Positions 17,705-26,497 are shown, counted from the first letter of the stretch. The stretch is 64,000 bases of DNA from Curtobacterium sp. 9128 (GCF_900086645.1 NZ_LT576451.1:3224001-3288000); one strand, 5' to 3'. Translations and numbers: made by a program. Notes: generated by a model not told the origin, from the sequence alone.

Positions 17705-18496
17705 TCAGCTGTCGGTCGGCTCGACGCTCGGCTGCTCGCCTGTCGCCTGGTGCTCACGACGGGCCTTCGCGCGTCGCGCGACGGACTCTCGGACCGTCCC
17801 AGCGACGGGCTTGCGTCCGCGGTGCAGTGCGACGATACCGGCCGTGAGGTTGCGGTAGGCCACCATCGTGAAGCCGACACCACGGAGCCACTGGCTGAGG
17901 ACCTGCTGGTCCGGCCACGCCTCGATCGACTCGGCGAGGTACTTGTACGCCGCCGGGTTGCTGCTCGAGAGCTTCGCGATACCGGGCAGGACACGCTTGA
18001 GGTAGGTGCCGTACCCGAACCGCAGGGCGGCGAGCGGCGGCGTGGAGAACTCGCAGATGACGACGCGGCCGCCGGGCTTCAGGACGCGGAGCATCTCGGT
18101 GAGCGCCTGCATCGGGTCGTTGACGTTGCGCAGGCCGAACGAGATCGTGACGGCGTCGAACGTGTCGTCCTCGAAGGGCAGGTGCTCCGCGTCGCCCTCG
18201 ACGAAGGTGATCTCGGGGTGGCGCTCACGTCCGACGGCGATCATGCCGGCGGAGAGGTCGAGCGCCGTGACGTCTGCACCCTTCTTGGCGAACGCCGCAG
18301 CGCTCGTGCCCGTCCCCGCGGCGATGTCGAGCACGCGCTCGCCTGGTTGGGGATCGACGGCGCGCACGGTCGCCACCCGCCAGAGCGGGGCGTTGCCGGC
18401 GGAGAGGATGTCGTTGGTGAGGTCGTACTTCTCCGCGACGTCGTCGAACATGGCCGCCACCTCGTCCGGCCGCTTGTGCATGTCCGCTCTACTCAC
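17705..18496 (-). CDS. menG: Demethylmenaquinone methyltransferase
   Basis: A 263-aa SAM-dependent methyltransferase (UbiE/MenG family) that makes the last step of menaquinone synthesis. It contains VLDIAAGTGTSAAAFA (SAM loop), TALDLSAGMI, ISFGLRNVNDP and LKPGGRVVICEFSTP. The GTG at 18496 (VSRADMHKRPDEVAAMF) lies 7 nt after a TAGGAT box (18504-18509), so the mRNA is probably leaderless and the longer upstream frame is not translated. It diverges from menF. Confidence 0.94.
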   Translation of the reverse strand: MSRADMHKRPDEVAAMFDDVAEKYDLTNDILSAGNAPLWRVATVRAVDPQPGERVLDIAAGTGTSAAAFAKKGADVTALDLSAGMIAVGRERHPEITFVEGDAEHLPFEDDTFDAVTISFGLRNVNDPMQALTEMLRVLKPGGRVVICEFSTPPLAALRFGYGTYLKRVLPGIAKLSSSNPAAYKYLAESIEAWPDQQVLSQWLRGVGFTMVAYRNLTAGIVALHRGRKPVAGTVRESVARRAKARREHQATGEQPSVEPTDS

Positions 18497-18582
18497 CCGA
18501 CCAATCCTAGAGGTCCGTCCCGTGCGTTCCCGGGACACGCGGCGCGGCGTTCTCCTCCATCCGGCGCGCGTACGATCGTCCC

Positions 18583-19842
18583 GTGACCCGAACCGCCACG
18601 GCGGCCCCGCCGCTCACGGTCTCGACCCGGATCCTCGACGACCCGGGCGCCGTGCTCCGCCACACGCTCCCCGACACCCCGCTCGCCTTCGTGCGCAACG
18701 GTGACGGCATCGTCGGCATCGGCGAGGCGCTCCGGTTCGAGTTCACCGGGCCGTCCAGGATGCGGGACGCGGCAGCGGCCTGGAAGACCATCGCCGAGCG
18801 CGCGGTGGTCGACGACCCGGTGCAGCTCCGCGGGTCCGGTCTCGTCGCGTTCGGCGCGTTCGCGTTCGCCGACGACTCGGCCGCGACCAGCGTGCTGATC
18901 GTGCCGCGCGTCGTCGTGGGACGCCGCCGGGGCAAGGCCTGGCTGACCGCGATCGACACCACGGCAGACCCCGCTCCCCTGGCGTTCACCAGGACCTCGG
19001 TGCCCGTCCCGCACGTGGGACCGCACCTGTCCGTCACGTTCTCCCCCGGGCGCATCGACGAGGACGCCTACGCGGCGTCGGTCGCCGAGGCCGTCCGTCG
19101 GATCACCGCCGGCGACGCGCAGAAGGTCGTCCTCGCTCGGGACCTCGTCGGCTCGCTGCCCCCCGGTGCCGACCGGCGTGCCCTCCTCCTCGACCTCGCC
19201 GACACCTACCCGCAGTGCGTCACGTTCGCCGTGGACGGACTCGTGGGGGCCACGCCGGAGACCCTCGCCCGCACCGACGGCACGCGGCTCACCGCCCGGG
19301 TGCTCGCCGGCAGCGCGGCACGCGGCACCGACGCCGTGTCGGACCGCGCCGCCGCCGAGGCCCTGGCATCGAGCGCGAAGGACGTCTCCGAGCACGCGTT
19401 CGCGATCAGGAGCCTCGTCGACGCGCTCCGCCCGCTCGCCACGGACCTGCGGGTCGACCCGGAGCCGTTCCGCCTGCAGCTGCCGAACCTGTGGCACCTC
19501 GCCAGCGACGTCCAGGCGACGCTGCCCGTCGGGACGACGTCGCTCGACATCGCCGACGCGCTGCACCCGACCGCCGCCGTCGCCGGGACCCCGACCGACG
19601 TGGCCGTCCGGCTCGTGGCCGAGCTCGAAGGGGTCGACCGCGGCCGCTACGCCGGGCCCGTCGGCTGGCTCGGCGCATCGGGCGACGGCGAGTGGATGCT
19701 GGCGCTCCGGAGCGCGGAGATCGACCACGACGGCGCCGTGCGGGCATGGGCCGGCGCGGGCATCGTCGGTGAGTCGGACCCGGCGCGCGAGGTCGCCGAG
19801 ACCGCGCTGAAGTTCCGCCCGATCCGCGACGCGCTGGCGTAG
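18583..19842 (+). CDS. menF: Isochorismate synthase
   Basis: A 419-aa chorismate-binding enzyme of the MenF/EntC/DhbC family that isomerises chorismate to isochorismate, entering the classical menaquinone route. Conserved blocks are VVLARDLVG, GATPETLARTDG, LAGSAARGTD, SAKDVSEHAFAI, LHPTAAVAGTP and GAGIVGESDPAREVAET with the Mg2+-binding glutamates. The GTG start follows TACGAT (18571-18576) by 6 nt, another leaderless arrangement. It diverges from menG and converges on menD across a repeat-rich spacer. Confidence 0.92.
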   Translation: MTRTATAAPPLTVSTRILDDPGAVLRHTLPDTPLAFVRNGDGIVGIGEALRFEFTGPSRMRDAAAAWKTIAERAVVDDPVQLRGSGLVAFGAFAFADDSAATSVLIVPRVVVGRRRGKAWLTAIDTTADPAPLAFTRTSVPVPHVGPHLSVTFSPGRIDEDAYAASVAEAVRRITAGDAQKVVLARDLVGSLPPGADRRALLLDLADTYPQCVTFAVDGLVGATPETLARTDGTRLTARVLAGSAARGTDAVSDRAAAEALASSAKDVSEHAFAIRSLVDALRPLATDLRVDPEPFRLQLPNLWHLASDVQATLPVGTTSLDIADALHPTAAVAGTPTDVAVRLVAELEGVDRGRYAGPVGWLGASGDGEWMLALRSAEIDHDGAVRAWAGAGIVGESDPAREVAETALKFRPIRDALA

Positions 19843-19893
19843 GGCAGCGCGCCGGTTCTCGCGCCGCCCGGTTCCGCTTCTCGCTCTGCCGAC

Positions 19894-20018
19894 TCGGAAC
19901 GACAGGATCGCTGTCGTACGACAACGGCGTTGTCGCTCCTCCGCGCGCGCAACAGTTGCGCGCGCGTGGTTGCGACAGAGTCGCTTTCGTACGACAGCGA
20001 CTCCGTCGCTCGTTGTGG
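19894..20018. repeat. Intergenic repeat unit A (TCGTACGA palindromes)
   Basis: About 125 bp with two TCGTACGA cores, ACGACAG arms and a central CGCGCGC-AACAGTT-GCGCGCGC hairpin. It is a diverged direct copy of the unit at 20131-20257; the two share an identical 25-mer (19955-19979 and 20192-20216), 237 bp apart. It carries no ORF that I would accept. Confidence 0.7.
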
Positions 20019-20065
20019 ACGCAACGAACGCGCGGTGCGGCCCCCGGCCCTGGTCGCGACCAGCG

Positions 20066-20112
20066 CCGGACTGGAGGCTCGGTGCCGGACGCGCGCCGAG
20101 CCTCCAGTCCGG
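20066..20112. terminator. Perfect 17-bp hairpin between menF and menD
   Basis: CCGGACTGGAGGCTCGG (20066-20082) and its exact inverse (20096-20112) flank a 13-nt loop. It lies between convergent genes and belongs to the dispersed GGACNGGAGGCTCG family, so it probably terminates both. Confidence 0.6.
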
Positions 20113-20130
20113 TGGTCGGGACGCGCCGCC

Positions 20131-20257
20131 TCAGAACGACAGCGTCGATGTCGTACGACAGCGACGATGTCGCTCCCACGCGCCTGCAACTGTTGCGCGC
20201 GCGTGGTTGCGACAGACTCGATGTCGTACGACAGCGGTCCTGTCGTTCCGAGTCGGG
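20131..20257. repeat. Intergenic repeat unit B (TCGTACGA palindromes)
   Basis: Second copy of the unit at 19894-20018, ending in CTGTCGTT as an inverse of its opening AACGACAG. GTCGTACGAC occurs twice in it. Each unit can fold on itself, and the pair brackets the hairpin at 20066-20112. Confidence 0.7.
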
Positions 20258-20279
20258 CCAGCGGGGAGCGATTCGAGCC

Positions 20280-22112
20280 TCAGTCGGCCAGGGGCACCTC
20301 GATGACCACCCGCTCGGCGGGGTCGGTGAGCACCTGCTCGAGGTCCCCCCACGTCGCGGCACGGCGGTACTCCCACCCGAGCCCCCTGACGACCTGCTCG
20401 ACGTCGACGTGCTGCGGGGTCGTCATCATCCGGCGCATGTCCGCCGCCGGGGTGGTCTCGGCGACCTCGAGCCCGCGGAAGATCGCCCCGCCGGAGTCGT
20501 TGCCGACGACGATCTGCACGCGGCTGGTGCGTTCCTCGGTCCCGGTGACGAACGCCCCGAGGTCGTGCAGGAACGTCAGGTCCCCGAGGAGCACGCGGGT
20601 CGTCCCGCCGGCTGCCTGCGTCTGCTCGAGCGCAGCGGCGATCCCGAGCGCGGTGGACACCGTGCCGTCGATGCCGGCGAGCCCGCGGTTGGCGTGCACG
20701 CGGATCTTCTTGCCGGGGACGCGGCCGTCGGCCACGCGGATGATCTGGGACGCGCCGAGGACCAGCCGGTCGTGCGGCCAGGTCACGCCCCACACGGCGT
20801 CGGCGAGCATCGCCCGGTCGACCGGGCGGCGGCGCAGTGCGACCTCGTCGCGGAGGAACCGGTTGCGTTCGGCGCGGTCCTCCGACCGCTTCGCGTCCAG
20901 GTCCGGCCCGGCGTCGCCGTCACCGAGCGCTGCACGGCTCGCGGCCACCCAGCGGCCCACCCACGCGCGGTGTTCCGGACGGGTCCGGCCCGTGACGGTG
21001 ACGTCGGACACCAGCCGGGAGGCTCGGCTCGGGTCGTACGCGTCGGCTCCGGCCCCGCGGACGGTCACCACCTCGACGTCGTCGCGCTGCAGGAGCGCCG
21101 GGACCTCGCGGCTGAGCGTCGGATGGCCGAGCACGACGGCACGGCGGACCCGGCCGCCGAACTCCGGGTCGCGCAGCAGCTCGCGGTAGGTCACGGCCAG
21201 GTTCCGCCCGAAGCGCGCTCCGCTCGACACCTCGGCCAGCAACGGCGCACCGAGCTCCCATGCCACGCGTTCGGCGTCCTCGCCGGCGTCGTGCCCGGCG
21301 ATCACGACGGTCGCGGGCTCGTCGTCCGGCGTGAGCTCCACGGCGCCGAGCCCGGTGTGGACGCGGCGGGTGGCGAACCCGAGGTCGATCTCGTCCTCCG
21401 GGACACCCTCGACGTCGGTGAGCGTCGCGGAGAGCGGTTCGCGGAAGGCGACGTCCAGCTGCACGGGCCCCGGCTGCCCGGTGTGTCCCGACGCCGCGGC
21501 GACGGTCTCGCGGACGGTGCTCCGGATGGTGTCGCGGGTGCTGTCGTCGACGCCGTGCTGCGTCGGGGCCTCGACCTCGCGGACGAAGGAGACCGCCTGC
21601 GCGAAGATGCCGGGCTGGACGGTGGTCTGGTTGCTGCCGATCCCGCGGAGTTCGGCCGGACGGTCGGCGGACACGACGATCATCGGCACGCCGGAGTGGT
21701 GCGCTTCGAGCACGGCGGGGTGCAGGTTGGCGACGGCGGTGCCGGACGTGGTGACCACGAGCGCGGGACGACCGGTCTCGACGGCGAGCCCCAGCGCGAC
21801 GAACCCGGCCGTCCGCTCGTCGAGTCGCACGTGCACGGTGATGCCGCCGGCACGTTCGAGGGCGACCGCCGCGAGGGCGAGCGCCTGGGATCGGGACCCG
21901 GGGCTCACGACGACGTCGGTGACGCCGGCGCGTGCGAACTCCTGCAGGAGGGCGAGGGCGAAGTCGGACGCCGGACTGCCGGAGCCCTGCTGAACGCCGT
22001 CAGCGATCGGTGCGGCCGTCGTCGTCGGTGTCGTGGAACTGCTCTTCGAGGTTGCGGAGGGTCGCGTCGTCCTGGTCCTTGTCCGTGCGGGGCCGCTCGG
22101 GAGTCTGCTCAC
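20280..22112 (-). CDS. menD: SEPHCHC synthase, thiamine-dependent (start uncertain)
   Basis: MenD, the ThDP enzyme that adds 2-oxoglutarate-derived succinic semialdehyde to isochorismate. Recognisable family sequence begins FALALLQEFARAGVTDVVVSPGSRSQALALA, followed by HVRLDERTAGFVALGLA, VVTTSGTAVANLHPAVLEAHHSGVPMIVVSADRPAELRG and a C-terminal ThDP half with RGLAGIDGTVSTALG and GDLTFLHDLGA. The start is a problem: no in-frame ATG, GTG or TTG exists between 22112 and the family start. The GTG at 22112 overlaps the upstream gene by 113 nt; an ATC at 22007 is the alternative. It is likely coupled to the upstream small membrane-protein gene. Confidence 0.88.
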   Translation of the reverse strand: MSRLPSGPARTRTRTTRPSATSKSSSTTPTTTAAPIADGVQQGSGSPASDFALALLQEFARAGVTDVVVSPGSRSQALALAAVALERAGGITVHVRLDERTAGFVALGLAVETGRPALVVTTSGTAVANLHPAVLEAHHSGVPMIVVSADRPAELRGIGSNQTTVQPGIFAQAVSFVREVEAPTQHGVDDSTRDTIRSTVRETVAAASGHTGQPGPVQLDVAFREPLSATLTDVEGVPEDEIDLGFATRRVHTGLGAVELTPDDEPATVVIAGHDAGEDAERVAWELGAPLLAEVSSGARFGRNLAVTYRELLRDPEFGGRVRRAVVLGHPTLSREVPALLQRDDVEVVTVRGAGADAYDPSRASRLVSDVTVTGRTRPEHRAWVGRWVAASRAALGDGDAGPDLDAKRSEDRAERNRFLRDEVALRRRPVDRAMLADAVWGVTWPHDRLVLGASQIIRVADGRVPGKKIRVHANRGLAGIDGTVSTALGIAAALEQTQAAGGTTRVLLGDLTFLHDLGAFVTGTEERTSRVQIVVGNDSGGAIFRGLEVAETTPAADMRRMMTTPQHVDVEQVVRGLGWEYRRAATWGDLEQVLTDPAERVVIEVPLAD

Positions 22113-22353
22113 CGAGGAAGTCCGGGTCGTCTTCGGGACCACGGTACCGGGCGACACGCTCCGGAACCGCCGGGGCCCTGCCGAGCAGGAACCAGAGGAC
22201 GCCACCGAGGACCGGCAGGATGACGATCAGCAGGATCCAGAGTCCGCGCCCGAGCGACCGGATGCGGTGCTTCGGCATCGTGGCGCAGTCGATGAGCGTG
22301 TAGACCGTGAACGCCACGGCGGCGACGACGACGACGAGCCACAAGCGGACCAT
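22000..22353 (-). CDS. Small membrane protein with PLDc_N domain
   Basis: A 117-aa protein with two hydrophobic helices (LWLVVVVAAVAFTVYTLIDC and GLWILLIVILPVLGGVLWFLLG) and the short PLDc_N signature found at the N terminus of cardiolipin synthases but here standing alone, followed by an acidic charged tail. Such proteins are common next to men genes in actinobacteria; function unknown. The ATG at 22353 follows TACACT (22361-22366) by 7 nt, predicting a leaderless mRNA; the longer start is not used. It leads into menD and diverges from the DUF4229 gene. Confidence 0.8.
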   Translation of the reverse strand: MVRLWLVVVVAAVAFTVYTLIDCATMPKHRIRSLGRGLWILLIVILPVLGGVLWFLLGRAPAVPERVARYRGPEDDPDFLGEQTPERPRTDKDQDDATLRNLEEQFHDTDDDGRTDR

Positions 22354-22418
22354 GCCGAGGAGTGTAGGTGCCCAGGCTGTGACCGACCTCACGGTTCGCG
22401 AGTCCGTAGACTTGCCGG

Positions 22419-22736
22419 GTGAAAGCGTGGCTCGTCTACACCCTCGCCCGTCTCGGGATCTTCGCGGCGGCGCTCGTCGTCCTGTTCGTGATCGGTCTCC
22501 CGTGGTACTGGGCGACGATCGGCGCGGCGCTCATCGGCCTGCTCGTCTCGTACATCGCGCTGCCGAAGCTCCGCTCGGAGGTCACGACGAGCATGGCGAA
22601 CCGACGCGGCCGTCCGGAGCGGGACGCCGACTCCGACTTCGAGGACGACTTCGTCTCGGCGTCCGACACCGACGTGGACGCCCCGGTGTCGGACGCCGAC
22701 CGTCACGCGGAGCGCCGCGAGCACCCCACGGACTGA
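22419..22736 (+). CDS. DUF4229 domain-containing membrane protein
   Basis: A 105-aa protein with two transmembrane helices (VYTLARLGIFAAALVVLFVIG and WATIGAALIGLLVSYIAL) and a long acidic, hydrophilic C-terminal tail. It matches the DUF4229 pattern, usually found beside menaquinone genes in actinobacteria. The GTG start follows TAGACT (22407-22412) by 6 nt without a ribosome site. It converges on menA. Function is unknown; a link to menaquinone or the respiratory membrane rests on neighbourhood only. Confidence 0.8.
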   Translation: MKAWLVYTLARLGIFAAALVVLFVIGLPWYWATIGAALIGLLVSYIALPKLRSEVTTSMANRRGRPERDADSDFEDDFVSASDTDVDAPVSDADRHAERREHPTD

Positions 22737-22758
22737 CCCGTTCCGCCCCGGCGTGCGG

Positions 22759-23754
22759 CTACGGCTGCAGCGCGAGCATGACGCCGAGCACGACGCCGTA
22801 GGCCAACGACCCGAACGACGACAGCTGCAGCGCGGTGATGAGCTCGCGCGGCTTGCGGGACGACACCCCGATCGCGAGTGCCGGCAGCACCAGCAGCAGC
22901 GAGAAGTACGTGAAGCCGGTCCGGAAGTACAGCAGCACGAACCAGATGAGCAGCACGTACGGCAGCAGCAGGAACAGGCCGTAGAGCACGCGGGCGATCG
23001 GCAGTCCGACGGTGACCGCCAGGGTCCGCTTGCCGGCGAGCCGGTCCTCGTCGATGTCACGGATGTTGTTGACCATCAGGACGGCACAGGCGAAGAACCC
23101 GGCGGCGACGGCCGCTGCCCAGCCACTCGCGGCGACCCGGCCGATGAGCACGTACTCGGTCCCGAGCACCGCGACGAGACCGAAGAAGACGAAGACGAAG
23201 ACCTCGCCGAGCGCGTTGTACCCGTACGGCTTCTTGCCGCCGGTGTAGAACCACGCGGCGACGATCGCCGCGGCGCCGACGATCAGCAGCCACCAGAGCT
23301 GGGTGAGGACCACGATGACGATGCCGGCGACGGCAGCGAGCCCGAAGAACGTCAGGGCGACCGTGAGCACCGTGCGGGGCTTGGCGAGGCCGGCGCCGGT
23401 GAGCCGGGCGGGGCCCACGCGGAACTCGTCGGTCCCGCGGACACCGTCCGAGTAGTCGTTGCTGTAGTTCACGCCGATCTGCAGGAACAGGGCGACGAGG
23501 AGCGCGAGCACGGCGATGGTGAGGTGGCCGTCCTTCGCGAGGAAGGCGCCGAAGTCACCGGCGATGCCGCTGTCGACGAAGCCCACCGTGGTGCCGAGCA
23601 CGACCGGGACGACACCGAGCGTCAGGGTGCGGAGCCGTGCCCCGCCGATCCAGTCGCGTGCGGTCGCGCGACCGCGGGTCCGTGCCGGGGATGCCGCCTT
23701 GGCCGGGTTGCCCGACCTGCCATGCTTGTGCGTCTCGTTCTTCGCTCGTGCCAC
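22759..23754 (-). CDS. menA: 1,4-dihydroxy-2-naphthoate polyprenyltransferase
   Basis: A 331-aa UbiA-superfamily integral membrane prenyltransferase that attaches the polyprenyl chain to DHNA. It has the first Asp-rich motif in GVNYSNDYSDGVRGTD and the second in MVNNIRDIDEDRLAGKRT, with eight or nine helices. The GTG at 23754 is chosen over the TTG at 23763 because the TAGGAT -10 (23763-23768) would overlap the TTG and sits 8 nt before the GTG, giving a leaderless start. It diverges from menE, with about 25 nt between its start and the menE stop. Confidence 0.94.
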   Translation of the reverse strand: MARAKNETHKHGRSGNPAKAASPARTRGRATARDWIGGARLRTLTLGVVPVVLGTTVGFVDSGIAGDFGAFLAKDGHLTIAVLALLVALFLQIGVNYSNDYSDGVRGTDEFRVGPARLTGAGLAKPRTVLTVALTFFGLAAVAGIVIVVLTQLWWLLIVGAAAIVAAWFYTGGKKPYGYNALGEVFVFVFFGLVAVLGTEYVLIGRVAASGWAAAVAAGFFACAVLMVNNIRDIDEDRLAGKRTLAVTVGLPIARVLYGLFLLLPYVLLIWFVLLYFRTGFTYFSLLLVLPALAIGVSSRKPRELITALQLSSFGSLAYGVVLGVMLALQP

Positions 23755-23778
23755 GACCGTCAATCCTATTCGTGGGAG

Positions 23779-24912
23779 CTATCGATCAGCGACGAGTGCT
23801 CGGATCGCCCGCCGGTCGGGCTTGCCGGACGCGAGCATCGGCACGCGGTCGACGACCAGGACCTCGGCGGGCCTCGCCGCGCGTCCGAGTGCAGCACCGA
23901 CGTGGGCACGGACCGTGTCGAGGTCGAGCGGTGTCGCCGTCACGACGACGGGGACCTCGCCCCACTCCCCCGAGTCCCGACGGGTGACGACCGCGGCGTC
24001 CTGCCCGGGGAGCTCCCGCACGTGACGCTCGACCAGTCCGAGCGGGACCTTCTCGCCGCCGGAGATGATCACGTCGTCGAGCCGGCCGAGCACTCGGACC
24101 CGGCCGTCGTCGAGCGTCGCCGCGTCGCCCGTGCGGTACCACCGGAGCCCGTCACGCTCGACGAACGTCGCCGCGGTCCGGTCCGCGTCGCCGAGGTACC
24201 CCTCCGCGAGCATGGGGCCGTGCAGCAGGAGCTCGCCGTCGACGAGCTCCGTGCGGACGGTCCCGAACGGCTGTCCGTCGTAGACGCAGCCGCCACTCGT
24301 CTCGCTCGCGCCGTACGTGGTGACGACGTGCACACCGGCCGCCACCGCGCGTTCCCGCAGCGGTCCCGGGGTCGACTGACCGCCGACGAGGACCGCGTCG
24401 AACCCCGCCAGCGCTGCCGTCGCACGAGGGTCGTCGAGCACGCGGGCGAGCTGGACCGGCACGAGCGACGTGTACCGACGCGGTGCAGCCGGACCGGTCG
24501 CGAGCTGATCGGCGGCGTCCGCGAACGCCCCGGCCTCGAAGTGCCCGGGAGCGACGACCGACGGGGTCGTGCCCGCCGCGATCGACCGCGTGAGCACGTT
24601 GAGGCCGGCGATGTAGTGGGTCGGCAGCGCGAGCACCCACCCGCCGGGTCCCCCGAGGGCGGCGTCGGCTGCGGCCGCGCCGGCGAGGAGCGCCTCGGAC
24701 GACAGCGCCACACGTTTGCCGGTGCCGGTGGAACCGCTCGTCTCGACGACGAGGGCGACCCGCTGCTCGACGTCAGCCGGAGCCGGGGTCGGCAGGGCGG
24801 GAACGCCCTCGGCGACGGGGAGCAGTGCGGGACCGCCGGCGAGGGCAGCCTCCAGGCCGCGCAGCACGGCCAGCGGGTCCGACGCGCCCAGCCGGACCAG
24901 GGGGCGGGGCAT
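23779..24912 (-). CDS. menE: o-Succinylbenzoate-CoA ligase
   Basis: A 377-aa ANL-superfamily acyl-CoA synthetase that activates o-succinylbenzoate with ATP and CoA. Motifs are VVETSGSTGTGKRVALS (ATP P-loop), YGASETSGGCVYDG, YRTGDAATLDDGRVRVLGRLDD and IISGGEKVPL. It is shorter than average (about 450-500 aa in many bacteria) but within the actinobacterial range. The ATG lies 13 nt after the menB stop, so menB-menE form a unit, with menC divergent upstream beyond the 25959 gene. Confidence 0.92.
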   Translation of the reverse strand: MPRPLVRLGASDPLAVLRGLEAALAGGPALLPVAEGVPALPTPAPADVEQRVALVVETSGSTGTGKRVALSSEALLAGAAAADAALGGPGGWVLALPTHYIAGLNVLTRSIAAGTTPSVVAPGHFEAGAFADAADQLATGPAAPRRYTSLVPVQLARVLDDPRATAALAGFDAVLVGGQSTPGPLRERAVAAGVHVVTTYGASETSGGCVYDGQPFGTVRTELVDGELLLHGPMLAEGYLGDADRTAATFVERDGLRWYRTGDAATLDDGRVRVLGRLDDVIISGGEKVPLGLVERHVRELPGQDAAVVTRRDSGEWGEVPVVVTATPLDLDTVRAHVGAALGRAARPAEVLVVDRVPMLASGKPDRRAIRALVADR

Positions 24913-24925
24913 CAGGACCGCCGCA

Positions 24926-25855
24926 TCAGTAGTGCCAGGGGAAGGACGTCCACTCGGGCGCGCGCTTCTCGAGGAACGAGTCGCGGCCCTCGACGGCCTC
25001 GTCGGTGCCGTAGGCGAGGCGGGTGGCCTCGCCGGCGAAGACCTGCTGGCCGACCATGCCGTCGTCGACCGCGTTGAAGGCGTACTTGAGCATCCGGATC
25101 GCCGTCGGGGACTTGCCGAGGATGATCTCGCCCCAGCGGATCGCCTCGCGCTCGAGGTCCTCGTGCGGCACGACGGCGTTCACAGCGCCCATCTCGTACG
25201 CGCGCTGTGCCGAGTACTCCTGCGCCAGGAAGAAGACCTCGCGCGCGAACTTCTGGCCGATCTGCTTGGCGTAGTAGGCGCTGCCGTACCCGCCGTCGAA
25301 CGATCCGACGTCGGCATCGGTCTGCTTGAACTTCCCGTGCTCGGCGCTGGCGATCGTCAGGTCGCAGATGGCGTGCAACGAGTGACCGCCGCCGGCCGCC
25401 CACCCGGGGACCACGGCGATGACGACCTTCGGCATCATGCGGATCAGTCGCTGGACCTCGAGGATGTGCAGCCGACCCATCGACGCCTGGGCTGCTGCCG
25501 GGTCCACGCCCTCCGGCGGGGCGCCCTCGTCACCGACGTACTGGTAGCCGCTGCGACCGCGGATGCGCTGGTCACCGCCGGAGCAGAACGCCCAGCCGCC
25601 GTCCTTCGGGCTCGGGCCGTTGCCGGTGAGCAGGACGACGCCGACGCGGGGGTCCTGGCGGGCGTCGTCGAGGGCGCGGTAGAGCTCGTCCACCGTGCGG
25701 GGGCGGAAGGCGTTCCGGACCTCTGGACGGTCGAACGCGATGCGGACGATCCCGTGCGAGACGTGCTTGTGGTACGTGATGTCGGTGAACGACGCCGCTG
25801 CGGGGGCGGTCGTCCAGACGTCGGGGTCGAACAGGTCGGACACGGTGTCGGGCAT
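24926..25855 (-). CDS. menB: 1,4-dihydroxy-2-naphthoyl-CoA synthase
   Basis: A 309-aa crotonase-family enzyme closing the second ring of menaquinone by Dieckmann condensation. It shows DRPEVRNAFRPRTVDEL, the oxyanion-hole region FCSGGDQRIRGRSGYQY, VVIAVVPGWAAGGGHSLH and SFDGGYGSAYYAKQIG. The ATG follows TAGGTT (25862-25867) by 6 nt, again without a ribosome site. It leads directly into menE. Confidence 0.95.
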   Translation of the reverse strand: MPDTVSDLFDPDVWTTAPAAASFTDITYHKHVSHGIVRIAFDRPEVRNAFRPRTVDELYRALDDARQDPRVGVVLLTGNGPSPKDGGWAFCSGGDQRIRGRSGYQYVGDEGAPPEGVDPAAAQASMGRLHILEVQRLIRMMPKVVIAVVPGWAAGGGHSLHAICDLTIASAEHGKFKQTDADVGSFDGGYGSAYYAKQIGQKFAREVFFLAQEYSAQRAYEMGAVNAVVPHEDLEREAIRWGEIILGKSPTAIRMLKYAFNAVDDGMVGQQVFAGEATRLAYGTDEAVEGRDSFLEKRAPEWTSFPWHY

Positions 25856-25881
25856 GTACCCAACCTATCGCCGCGTGCCGA

Positions 25882-25961
25882 CGCCCCGCCCTGTCGCCGG
25901 AGGCCTCCGCCCCGCCCTGTCGCCGAGGGGCCTCCGCCCCGCCCTGTCGCCGAGGGGCCTA
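25882..25961. repeat. Three-copy ~27-bp tandem repeat
   Basis: Units at 25882-25907, 25908-25934 and 25935-25961 share CGCCCCGCCCTGTCGCC followed by a GAGGGGCCTC-type tail. The array lies between menB and the 25959 gene. A C-to-A change at the end of the third unit supplies the TAG stop of that gene on the minus strand. Confidence 0.8.
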
Positions 25962-26378
25962 CGCCCCCATGTCGGTGAGGAGCTCCGGGGCGACCATGAC
26001 GACGAGCACGATGAGGATCACCGGGTTTGCGAAGAACGCGACCACGACGCCGATGGAGCCGTACCACCGCCCGAACCCGCCGACCGCGGCGATGAACCCG
26101 AGGACGGCGGCGACGAGCGTCAGGAACACGACGACGAAGCAGATGCCGAACGCGAAGGTCGTGTCGCCGCCCATGAACACCGCGAAGGCGCTGGCGTCGA
26201 CGGCGGCCGAGACGATGGCGAGGCCGAAGGCGATCTTGCCGACGAGGGGGTTCTTGCGGCGCCGTGTGGCGGTCTTCGCCCGGACGTCGACGGTGTTGCT
26301 CCGCATGAGGCGGGCGAACTCGTCGCTGCCCCCGCCGGGCGTGCTGCGTGACGACCGCTGGTGCGGGTTGGACGTCAC
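25959..26378 (-). CDS. Small membrane protein of unknown function
   Basis: A 139-aa protein with a hydrophilic N terminus of about 45 residues and three hydrophobic helices (KIAFGLAIVSAAVDASAF, FGICFVVVFLTLVAAVLGFI, SIGVVVAFFANPVILIVLVV). The GTG at 26378 has a strong GAGGGAGG ribosome site; the upstream ATG at 26432 would read into the menC promoter region. Its stop codon lies inside a tandem repeat array. It is divergent from menC. Not recognised as a named family. Confidence 0.65.
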   Translation of the reverse strand: MTSNPHQRSSRSTPGGGSDEFARLMRSNTVDVRAKTATRRRKNPLVGKIAFGLAIVSAAVDASAFAVFMGGDTTFAFGICFVVVFLTLVAAVLGFIAAVGGFGRWYGSIGVVVAFFANPVILIVLVVMVAPELLTDMGA

Positions 26379-26497
26379 GGAGCCTCCCTCTGGTCGTGGC
26401 CGATCGGAGCCGACCGAGGCCGACCGATGCATGCTAATGCTCTGCCCTGGCGGTCCCCTCCGAGGAACTGTGAGGTCCGCTGGACGAAGATGTCCGT

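Noticed and set aside
22753..25077. 774-codon open frame on the plus strand
   Set aside because: Antisense to menA, menE and menB, with low-complexity Arg/Asp/Glu sequence and no recognisable domain.
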